From the NCBI GenBank assembly GCA_947038195.1, contig CAMQVI010000011.1, positions 1-37,984 on the forward strand: DNA of 37,984 bases, given 5' to 3'. Position numbers and translations under genes: made by a program. This DNA comes from an uncultured Brevinema sp. GTDB taxonomy: Bacteria > Spirochaetota > Brevinematia > Brevinematales > Brevinemataceae. How positions within the stretch are numbered: position 1 is the stretch's first letter; each line of letters begins with the position of its first letter. Under the pieces are notes generated by a model. It searched no databases. It was not told where the DNA came from and saw only the letters and a list, made by a program, of their open reading frames with translations. Positions 31,081 through 37,984 of the stretch are shown here, piece after piece.

Positions 31081-32154
31081 TTATACATAGGTATCAATAT
31101 ACTCATTCAAATCTTGATTAAGAGACAAATCTAAAAATTCAGACATAATGTTTTTGGCTTCAGCGCCCCTTCCCACGTCAGATAATAACTCTATAGATAG
31201 AAGACAAATACGTTTATCGCTACTAAATTGAGTCAAGAGATTCCTAATCATAGTATAAGCCTCATCTTTTTCATCTTTTTGGATAGCCAGACGAATAAGC
31301 CCTACATAGCCGTATTTATCTTTATATTGGTTCCATGCCACATCATAATGGACAGCAGCTTCCTCAAAGGAATCAATTAAAAAATAAGCATCTGCTATTC
31401 TTGTAATAATACGAGGATTGTGAGAATCTTTATCTAGTAATTCTTTCCATATAGGAATAGATTCTTGGTATCTTTTAGTACCTCTTAAGGTATCAGCAAT
31501 ACCGTATAGCACATAGTTATTATGAGGCGCATATTTATAAGCTCTTTGATAATATTCCATTGATTTTGTAAAATCCCTACGTAAACGGTAAATATTACCT
31601 ACCATAGTGAGGATATTGATAAACTCAGGATAGATATCTAGGAGCTGTTCCCAATAAACAAGAGCTTGATTGTAATTTTTACATTTATAATAAAGATCCC
31701 CTAAACCCATTAGAGCAAATTTATTAGTAGCTTGAAATTTCAAAGTCATAAGATAATATTGTTCTGCCTTTATAAAATCACCTAAACCACGATAAACATC
31801 AGCGATTCTCGTAAGAGCAAGGAAATCTTTTTTATCGACTTCTATATATTTAAGCCACCAATTTAATTCTTGTTGTCTATCTTTAATTCCTCTATAAGAA
31901 TTAGCTATACCTTTTAAGGCAAGCTTATTATGAGCATTAACCTCTAAAGCTAGGTGAAAATACTTAATAGCACTACTAAAATCTAATTTCGCACGATAAA
32001 TATTACCTATTCCTGCATAAATTTTAGCTTTACTGGAGTCGTCTAATTGAGAAATATTACCTTCCAGTTGCCTATACAGACTCAAAGAATCGTCATATTG
32101 CTTTTGCAATGACAATACTTTTGCCTGCTCAATTTGATTTTGTATTTCTTGCAT
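31081..32154 (-). CDS. Tetratricopeptide repeat protein (long)
   Basis: A 357-residue protein made almost wholly of TPR units of 34 residues, roughly nine, such as AKIYAGIGNIYRAKLDFSSA, KFALMGLGDLYYKCKNYNQA and NNYVLYGIADTLRGTKRYQE. The repeats share an unusual RGxxDxxxA/DIYR type helix-turn pattern (ANSYRGIKD, ADVYRGLGD, GNIYRLRRD). No signal peptide or enzymatic domain. It follows the GH57 gene by 96 bp and has its own terminator. Homologous spirochaetal TPR proteins are common, but I cannot assign a function. Confidence 0.8.
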   Translation of the reverse strand: MQEIQNQIEQAKVLSLQKQYDDSLSLYRQLEGNISQLDDSSKAKIYAGIGNIYRAKLDFSSAIKYFHLALEVNAHNKLALKGIANSYRGIKDRQQELNWWLKYIEVDKKDFLALTRIADVYRGLGDFIKAEQYYLMTLKFQATNKFALMGLGDLYYKCKNYNQALVYWEQLLDIYPEFINILTMVGNIYRLRRDFTKSMEYYQRAYKYAPHNNYVLYGIADTLRGTKRYQESIPIWKELLDKDSHNPRIITRIADAYFLIDSFEEAAVHYDVAWNQYKDKYGYVGLIRLAIQKDEKDEAYTMIRNLLTQFSSDKRICLLSIELLSDVGRGAEAKNIMSEFLDLSLNQDLNEYIDTYV

Positions 32155-32250
32155 AAAAATTAACCTTCTTTGATGATAAATAAGCTGTCAAGCGTATTTC
32201 TTCCTTATTATAGTACATTTTTTTATTTTTATCAAGATATTCTTTTACTT

Positions 32251-34608
32251 TTATTTTGTACTAGTAAAGGACATATCTTTCATAATCGTTTTAAACTCCA
32301 TAACAAATATAGGATTTCTTACCTCATTGAGCTTACTAATATAAAAACGATGGGTAATATCCCTTAAAATATCTAGATGGCTGGTTCCTATAGAGTCCTT
32401 AACACACCAAAATAGCATACGGACATCTTTTACCATATCTGCACTAAGTGTTTGCAGGGCTCTTTTAAAATATTCGGCAATAGAAACAGCGATAGGATCT
32501 AAAAAGATAATTGCTTCTTCAGGGGTAGCACAAGATTTTAACAATTCAATTTCTCTAATAAGAAGATCTATTCTCTCTATACCATTTTGATGACCTATAG
32601 CTTGAGCATATTTATAAATACTAGAGGCAAAATGAAACACCAATATTTTTTTTTCATAGGGAAGAAGATATTCTTCTGTTCCCCATATAGCGTCTAAAGA
32701 AATGGATTCTTCTGCTCTATTATGATGATAACCATGAGTCATCTCGTAGCGTATTCCCCGAGCAATTAATTTAATTCTTAAAAACAAAGGAAGTGCAGAC
32801 ACTTTAGCAACACTCCATTCTTCATTAGCATTCCAAAAACCTTCGTCGTCGTAAGAAACCTCAGATAGCACATCTATTTTTTTACATAATAGTTGATCAT
32901 CTTGTTGTGTTTTAACTAGAGAAAAGGCACTAATATTTTCAAAACCCATATAATCTTGAAAACGATATACAAATCTTTTTTTGTCTCGATCTTCCCAGAT
33001 TCTTTTAAAGTCCAGCTCATCTGTACTTTGCAGAGCGCCTTCTAAGCCTTCTTTTAAAATATTCCAATAAGAAAACTCCTGCAAGGTATCTTTAGAAACT
33101 TTGTATTGATAAACACTTCTTTCTAGGATATTTTGACCCGACCCTTCTTCCAGAATATTACTATGTGCTTTATCTAAAAATTCACGGAATTTTGTGTATA
33201 CTTCTGGGGCGACTCTACCTTCTAAACATTCGTAAGCTCTTTCTGCATAAAGAAGGTCTTGTACCGTTTCTATTCCACTAAGGTCATTGAAAAACCATCC
33301 ACAGCTTGTATACATAAGCATAGCAAAGCGTAGAGATTCCATACTTTTTATAATATCTTTTTTCTCTTCCACACTAAGTGCTCTTTTTTGATTTCTTTCA
33401 AAAAATTCTTCCCTAGCTTCTAGAGTATTGGTCTTAAAGACCTTGATATAATCATTTCTTGCTTCCCAAGTATCTTTCAAGGTATCTTTTGTTATATCTT
33501 CTACGGTACTGTGAATTTCATCTCTCAAGACATCAAAAGCTTCTCTAAGAGGGGTTCGCCATTTCTGATTCCACCCTTCCTGTCCTCCTGTATGACAGCT
33601 ACAGTCCCTAATCCAACGTCCTACTCCATGAGCACAGCTCCAAGAAGACCCTTCTCCCAAATCTCCTAAAAACAATTCACAGTCTTCAGTGGGGGGGAAA
33701 TCTTCTAAGAATTTACCATAGTTAGTAAATTGAAAATCAGGCTTGTCACTTTTTTGGATATCGTATACAAGGCGAGCTAATGCCATATTACCATAAGCCT
33801 TATGGTGTCCATATACTTCTCCATCTGTGGCTGTGTGCACTAAGCGAATATCTTGGGCTTGGTAAGAAAAAGTATTTTTTACCGCTTTAAAAAGACGGTT
33901 AGCATCACTCAACAATTCACCAAAACTAATTTCTGATGCTAGATTAGGATCATAAAAAAATACGGCCAAATCTCCATTTTTAGTATGTAATTTATAGGGT
34001 CTACTAGGATCTACAGACCCACCGACTACATTAACAGAAGCTCCGTTTTTGGTAACACTTTGAGCTTGAAAAGGAGAAAGAATAACGTGTTTAACACCGC
34101 AATCCACCAAAAGAGCAGCCACTTCATTATTAATAGCAGTTTCTCCTAGCCACAAACCTTCTGACTCACGACCAAAACGAGAACGAAAATCTTTCAATCC
34201 CCATAAGACCTGAGTGCGTTGATCTCTTTCATTGGCTAAGGGCATTATCATATGACTAAAAGCTTGAGCAATAGCATTACCATGCCCACCATTACGAACC
34301 ACAGAAATCTGATCAGCTTCAATAATTTTTCTTACCGTTTCTCTATCACCATCTTCTCTATCCATCCAAGATAATAAGGTTGGGCCTATATTAAAAGACA
34401 AATATTCATAGCAGTTTAAAATAGTCATTACTTCCCCATTTTCTAGAACAGGGGTTCTGGTACAGGCAGCGTAACATTCTGTATTGATTCTATCATTCCA
34501 ATCATTAAAAGGATAGGCTGACACTTGTCTATCTATACTTCCTGTCCATGGATTTTCTCTTGGGGGTTGATAAAAGTGTCCGTGTAAAATAAATTTTTTT
34601 TGAATCAT
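32251..34608 (-). CDS. Glycoside hydrolase family 57 protein with DUF3536 domain
   Basis: A 785-residue cytoplasmic protein. The N-terminal (beta/alpha)7 GH57 domain (about 1-320) has HGHFYQPP (9-16), the nucleophile region LWLGETAIN with E156, and the acid/base region TDGEVYGHHK with D262. These correspond to GH57 motifs 1, 3 and 4, so a retaining alpha-glucan hydrolase or transferase is likely. The rest (about 330-785) is the helical DUF3536 extension found with such domains. Substrate is not known; glycogen or another alpha-glucan is the usual guess for the family. The ATG has AGAGG 9 nt upstream. No other glycogen genes are nearby. Confidence 0.88.
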   Translation of the reverse strand: MIQKKFILHGHFYQPPRENPWTGSIDRQVSAYPFNDWNDRINTECYAACTRTPVLENGEVMTILNCYEYLSFNIGPTLLSWMDREDGDRETVRKIIEADQISVVRNGGHGNAIAQAFSHMIMPLANERDQRTQVLWGLKDFRSRFGRESEGLWLGETAINNEVAALLVDCGVKHVILSPFQAQSVTKNGASVNVVGGSVDPSRPYKLHTKNGDLAVFFYDPNLASEISFGELLSDANRLFKAVKNTFSYQAQDIRLVHTATDGEVYGHHKAYGNMALARLVYDIQKSDKPDFQFTNYGKFLEDFPPTEDCELFLGDLGEGSSWSCAHGVGRWIRDCSCHTGGQEGWNQKWRTPLREAFDVLRDEIHSTVEDITKDTLKDTWEARNDYIKVFKTNTLEAREEFFERNQKRALSVEEKKDIIKSMESLRFAMLMYTSCGWFFNDLSGIETVQDLLYAERAYECLEGRVAPEVYTKFREFLDKAHSNILEEGSGQNILERSVYQYKVSKDTLQEFSYWNILKEGLEGALQSTDELDFKRIWEDRDKKRFVYRFQDYMGFENISAFSLVKTQQDDQLLCKKIDVLSEVSYDDEGFWNANEEWSVAKVSALPLFLRIKLIARGIRYEMTHGYHHNRAEESISLDAIWGTEEYLLPYEKKILVFHFASSIYKYAQAIGHQNGIERIDLLIREIELLKSCATPEEAIIFLDPIAVSIAEYFKRALQTLSADMVKDVRMLFWCVKDSIGTSHLDILRDITHRFYISKLNEVRNPIFVMEFKTIMKDMSFTSTK

Positions 34609-34807
34609 GATTATACCTCTAAAAAATAAACAATTGACCTGAATATCAATATTAATAATATATATCTATTGCTGTATTGTACTAAGTATAATACATTTAT
34701 TAATAAAATACTATACTTTATATAAGTAATCTATTATTGATACTTGATTTTAAGCAAATGCTTCTAGGATTTATATCGTAAAAAATATTAATATTGCCAA
34801 GGAATTC

Positions 34808-34836
34808 TTGATTTTTTTGTTAAAACACACTATACT
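34808..34836 (+). promoter_or_regulatory. Promoter of the cca gene
   Basis: TTGATT (34808-34813), 17-bp spacer, TATACT (34831-34836), start near 34843; the ribosome site AAGGGGGGAG (34851-34860) follows almost at once. Confidence 0.65.
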
Positions 34837-34869
34837 TACATAGAATTTTAAAGGGGGGAGCTATTTTCA

Positions 34870-36258
34870 ATGTTATTTACTAAAGATATCCCTCAAGACG
34901 TTCTATTTTTATCAGAGATTTTCGAATCTCATCATCATGAGTTAAGATTGGTTGGAGGAGCTGTGAGAGATTCTCTAAGAGGAGAATCCGTATCAGATTT
35001 CGACCTTGCCACCTCTGCTACCCCTGATGAAGTTCAAAAAATATTCAAAGAACATAAAAACACTCTTTTAATCCCTACTGGGCTTGCCCATGGGACTCTC
35101 ACCCTTGTCTTAAATAAAACCCACTACGAGATTACCAGTTATAGGATAGATGGCATCTACTCAGATAGTAGACACCCTGATTCTGTTTCTTTCACGACTA
35201 CTTTAGAAGAAGATTTATCCCGTCGGGATTTTACGATTAACGCCATAGCGGTAAATCCTCTCAGTAAAGAAATTATAGACCCTTTCTTGGGACAAGAAGA
35301 TATTGCTCAAAAAATCATTAAAACCGTGGGCGACCCTAAAAAACGCTTTGAAGAAGATGCTCTTCGTATGCTTAGAGCTTGTCGTTTTGCGGCAAAATTA
35401 GAATACCATATAGAAGATATGACCTATGATGCTATAAAAGAATTGGCTCCCACTATCCAAAAAATCTCTCAAGAACGTATTAGAGACGAGCTTCTTAAAA
35501 TATTAGACAGTAAAACCCCATCTATTGCTTTTGATTTATTACACGATTTGGGTTTATTGGCTTTTATTCTCCCCGAATTAGAAGAAGGTTATGGTATAGA
35601 CCAAAATGAATTCCATAAGTTTGATGTCTACAGACACAACGTAGAAACTTGTAATGCTATGCCTAAAAAAGATATTATGGGACGTTTAGCTGCTTTATTA
35701 CATGATATAGGTAAGCCTAGAGCTAAAAAGTTTGCCCTAAAAATAGGTAATGGCAACGTCTTCTACAATCACGAAGTCATTGGGGCTAAAATGGCTAAAT
35801 CCCTAATGAAGAGACTAAAATTTTCTAACGAAGAAATAGCTAAAACCACTCTATTAGTAGAATTACACATGTTCTATTATACTAGTGATTGGAATGATGG
35901 CGCTATACGTCGCTTTTTAAGACGTTTTGATGGAGATATTAGCTTTTTAAATTTATTATTTCAACTAAGACATGCCGATAGAGAAGGAAGTGGTACTAAA
36001 AAAAATAGCCCTTATATCTTAAAAGAATTTCAAAATCGCATCAAGAAGATTTTAGCAGAAGATGCTGCCCTAAAAGTATCAGACCTTCACATCAATGGAT
36101 CCCAGTTAATGAGTTCTTTTTCTCTAAAACCTAGCCCTATTATTGGACTAATTCTCAATTATTTATTAGAATTAGTATTAGATGATCCTAATTTAAATAA
36201 TTATGATCAATTATTAGAAAAAGCATCTCTCTATCTAAAAGAGAATTCTAAAATATAA
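34870..36258 (+). CDS. cca: CCA-adding tRNA nucleotidyltransferase with HD domain
   Basis: A 462-residue class II nucleotidyltransferase. The catalytic core shows LVGGAVRD (27-34), D43-F-D45 metal ligands, the RRDFTINAIA motif (118-127) and the primer/base-binding EEDALRMLRACRFA (161-174). An HD domain follows, with H256 and H278-D279 (LLHDIGKP), a phosphohydrolase fold often fused to CCA enzymes. It completes or repairs the CCA end of tRNAs. A poly(A) polymerase of the same superfamily is the main alternative. Ribosome site AAGGGGGG precedes the ATG by about 10 nt. The mechanosensitive-channel gene follows after 18 bp. Confidence 0.9.
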   Translation: MLFTKDIPQDVLFLSEIFESHHHELRLVGGAVRDSLRGESVSDFDLATSATPDEVQKIFKEHKNTLLIPTGLAHGTLTLVLNKTHYEITSYRIDGIYSDSRHPDSVSFTTTLEEDLSRRDFTINAIAVNPLSKEIIDPFLGQEDIAQKIIKTVGDPKKRFEEDALRMLRACRFAAKLEYHIEDMTYDAIKELAPTIQKISQERIRDELLKILDSKTPSIAFDLLHDLGLLAFILPELEEGYGIDQNEFHKFDVYRHNVETCNAMPKKDIMGRLAALLHDIGKPRAKKFALKIGNGNVFYNHEVIGAKMAKSLMKRLKFSNEEIAKTTLLVELHMFYYTSDWNDGAIRRFLRRFDGDISFLNLLFQLRHADREGSGTKKNSPYILKEFQNRIKKILAEDAALKVSDLHINGSQLMSSFSLKPSPIIGLILNYLLELVLDDPNLNNYDQLLEKASLYLKENSKI

Positions 36259-36276
36259 ATTTAAAAAGAGCCCCCA

Positions 36277-37512
36277 ATGTTACAAACACTCCTAAGAATG
36301 CTACAAAATCCCACTACCAATTCGAGCACGGGAAACAAGCTGCTGAGCGATCCCACTAACACCTCTTTATCCAACACTTCTTTGTCTAACCATCCAGCGC
36401 TAGACCTTGCGACTTCTGTGATTGATTACGCCCCGCCTACCGTTGCTAACATCCTCTATTCTATCGCTCAAGACAATCCCTATGTTATTTTCCTATTCAT
36501 CGTTATTGCTTTCTTTGCTTTTACTGTATGTTTACGATTGTTTTTTTATATTATTACTAAAACATCCAAAAAATCTCGAAAACATATCCCAAAACGTATT
36601 TGGGCATTGCTATGGTCTCCTCAATTAATATGGACAGGATTTATTCTCGGTATCATTATGGGAGTAGATGTTTTAGGTCTCCACAAATCACTAGAACATT
36701 TTATTAGAAGTTGCCTCTTATCTATCCTTTTATGGATGTTTTATAGAATTACCCAAAGAATCCTTCATGTTTATTCCCGAGCTATTCTTATTTTCAGAGC
36801 CCCTGGCTCTAAAATGAAATTTTTCAAAAATAAAAACATCTTCATTGTTATCTCTCGTATGACTAACGCAGCTGTTTTTTTAATGTTTACTACCATATTA
36901 CTGGGGATTTGGGGTGTAGAATTAGGCCCTATTTTAGCGGGTCTCGGTATCGTAGGTATCGTAGTTGGTCTTGCTTTACAAGACACCCTTTCTCATATCT
37001 TAGGAGGGGTATCCCTCATGTTAGACGAAGTTTATTCTGAAGGTGATTATATCTCCTTAGACAACAATATCTCTGGTACTATTTTCCAGATTGGGTATAG
37101 AAGCACTAAAATACGCTCTTTTAACGAGGATATAATCGTCGTACCCAATGGAGCTCTTTCCAAAATGACCATCACCAACTACTCCCAACCCATAAAAAAA
37201 ACACGTGTTGTTAAATTTTATAAAACTTATGCAGAAGATGCTACTCCTCAAGAAGTAAAAGACATCCTAGAAAAGGTGGCTAAAAGTACCCATCTCGTCT
37301 TAAAACACCCAGAGCCTTATGCTTATTTTTTGGAGCCCATAGGGAATGTATATTCTTTCAGACTATGCTTTTATGTGAATTCCCCCTTGATTCAAGCATC
37401 GGTGTCTGATACTATTCAACAAGAAATCGTTACAGCCTTCAAAGAACATACTATAAGATTTGCCTTAGAAGAAAAAGTTACCTATTTCCAAAAACCCCCT
37501 AGTAATTACTAG
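36277..37512 (+). CDS. MscS-family mechanosensitive ion channel
   Basis: A 411-residue membrane channel that releases solutes during osmotic downshock. A Ser/Thr/Asn-rich N-terminus (1-50) of low complexity precedes four or five helices. The pore helix LAGLGIVGIVVGLALQDTL (about 223-241) is Gly/Ala-rich as in MscS TM3, followed by LDEVYSEGDYI and the beta domain with RSTKIRSFNEDIIVVPNGAL (about 274-293), a family hallmark. The ribosome site (AAAGAG) is weak, so expression may rely on coupling with cca 18 bp upstream. Confidence 0.92.
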   Translation: MLQTLLRMLQNPTTNSSTGNKLLSDPTNTSLSNTSLSNHPALDLATSVIDYAPPTVANILYSIAQDNPYVIFLFIVIAFFAFTVCLRLFFYIITKTSKKSRKHIPKRIWALLWSPQLIWTGFILGIIMGVDVLGLHKSLEHFIRSCLLSILLWMFYRITQRILHVYSRAILIFRAPGSKMKFFKNKNIFIVISRMTNAAVFLMFTTILLGIWGVELGPILAGLGIVGIVVGLALQDTLSHILGGVSLMLDEVYSEGDYISLDNNISGTIFQIGYRSTKIRSFNEDIIVVPNGALSKMTITNYSQPIKKTRVVKFYKTYAEDATPQEVKDILEKVAKSTHLVLKHPEPYAYFLEPIGNVYSFRLCFYVNSPLIQASVSDTIQQEIVTAFKEHTIRFALEEKVTYFQKPPSNY

Positions 37513-37520
37513 TTTTAAAC

Positions 37521-37549
37521 TTGACTACAATGATTTTTTATGTTATATT
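37521..37549 (+). promoter_or_regulatory. Promoter of the repeat-protein gene
   Basis: TTGACT (37521-37526), 17-bp spacer, TATATT (37544-37549), start near 37556, giving a leader of about 90 nt in which I see no convincing structure. Confidence 0.6.
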
Positions 37550-37646
37550 AATACAATAATCACACATAACACTTATCAGACTCATCTTACCCCAGTTCAA
37601 GGTAAATTAAATCCTATAAATTATAATTCCATCATAGAGGTATTTT

Positions 37647-37984
37647 ATGGCACGTCGCATAAAATTAAAAAATGCAGAAGAAACAGAAGGCTCTCTTTCA
37701 TTTGACAGCTCTTCCCCCACATCTGAACCAGCTCATAACGAAGATTCTGAGAAAATCAAAAAACCTGTACCTACTCGTAAAACTACAGAAGCTCATTCAT
37801 CAGACGAAGATAACTTCAACCATGAAAATAGCGAAAGACCCTCTAAAAAACCTATGCCCTCTCGTAAAACTACAGAAGCTCATTCATCAGACGAAAATAA
37901 CGACAACCATGAAAATAGCGAAAGAGCCCCTAAAAAACCTGTGCCCTCTCGTAAAACTACAGAAGCTCATTCATCAGACGAAGA
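37647..37984 (+). CDS. Low-complexity protein with 29-residue repeats (partial)
   Basis: The gene starts at ATG 37647 (ribosome site TAGAGG, 6 nt upstream) and is open to the right edge. It begins MARRIKLKNAEETEGSLSFD with a Ser/Glu stretch, then perfect in-frame units of 29 residues, each with KP(V/M)P(T/S)RKTTEAHSSDE and an Asn/His/Glu stretch NHENSER. There is no signal peptide, so the protein is probably intracellular, or part of a larger protein outside the window; the folded part may lie downstream. Basic (KKP.PSRK) and acidic (SSDEDN) patches alternate. I do not recognise the family. Confidence 0.7.
   Translation, partial: MARRIKLKNAEETEGSLSFDSSSPTSEPAHNEDSEKIKKPVPTRKTTEAHSSDEDNFNHENSERPSKKPMPSRKTTEAHSSDENNDNHENSERAPKKPVPSRKTTEAHSSDE
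37761..37984 (+). repeat. 87-bp tandem repeats
   Basis: Units at 37761-37847, 37848-37934 and 37935 to the edge, exactly 87 bp apart and almost identical in sequence. The array continues out of the window. Confidence 0.92.

Noticed and set aside
37761-37984. CRISPR array at the right edge
   Set aside because: The units are contiguous 87-bp coding repeats without unique spacers.

Overview
The window looks like chromosomal DNA from an AT-rich, diderm, flagellated bacterium, most probably a spirochaete (Spirochaetota). The main reasons are the gene order fliP-fliQ-fliR-flhB-flhA-flhF-flhG, an FlhB N-terminus of spirochaete type, a lipoprotein ApbE beside Rnf genes, an LpxL-type acyltransferase, Phe-terminated beta-barrel proteins with signal peptides, a CarD-family regulator, and groES standing apart from groEL. 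There is no rRNA gene, so placement below phylum is not possible. I saw no tRNA, IS element, CRISPR array or prophage.

Layout. 1-3422 (minus): an apbE-rnfD-rnfG-(next rnf gene, cut by the window edge) operon for a flavin-bearing ion-translocating redox complex and its flavinylation enzyme. 3578-4989: a BPL_N amidotransferase-like protein and the biotin transporter bioY, divergently transcribed from mirror-image promoters. 5059-10006: Mn-type superoxide dismutase, peptidase T, a GNAT/YoaP protein and an ABC-F ATPase. 10091-11699: a recent tandem duplication of an outer-membrane-barrel gene with identical ends and a diverged centre. 11724-12149: a DUF302 protein. 12395-20515 (plus): flagellar export gate and switch (fliPQR, flhB, flhA), flagellar placement GTPase/ATPase (flhF, flhG), and a secreted protein of unknown function. 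20791-24839 (minus): a dipeptide/oligopeptide ABC transporter with both permeases and both ATPases but no binding protein. 24976-27789: a DUF218 protein, a CarD-like regulator, a Lys/Ala/Pro-repeat protein coupled to ybeY. 27993-34608 (minus): groES, an LpxL-like acyltransferase, three TPR or coiled-coil proteins and a GH57/DUF3536 hydrolase. 34870-37984 (plus): CCA-adding enzyme, an MscS channel, and the start of a gene made of 87-bp repeats.

How it works together. Most of the content is housekeeping: motility export, peptide import plus peptidase T, redox energy coupling, oxidative-stress defence, tRNA and rRNA maturation. Promoters are easy to read (TTGACA/TATAAT-like with 16-18 bp spacers), and hairpin terminators separate many units. 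The non-routine material is (i) the shared operator-like inverted repeat between the BPL_N gene and bioY, (ii) the mosaic outer-membrane gene pair with different inverted repeats upstream of each promoter, (iii) an RnfD protein with a second, fused FMN-binding domain, (iv) a perfect sigma-28-type -10 upstream of the CarD-like gene, and (v) three separate gene regions built from in-frame DNA repeats (45, 66 and 87 bp). I did not find a clearly new multi-gene defence or mobile system.
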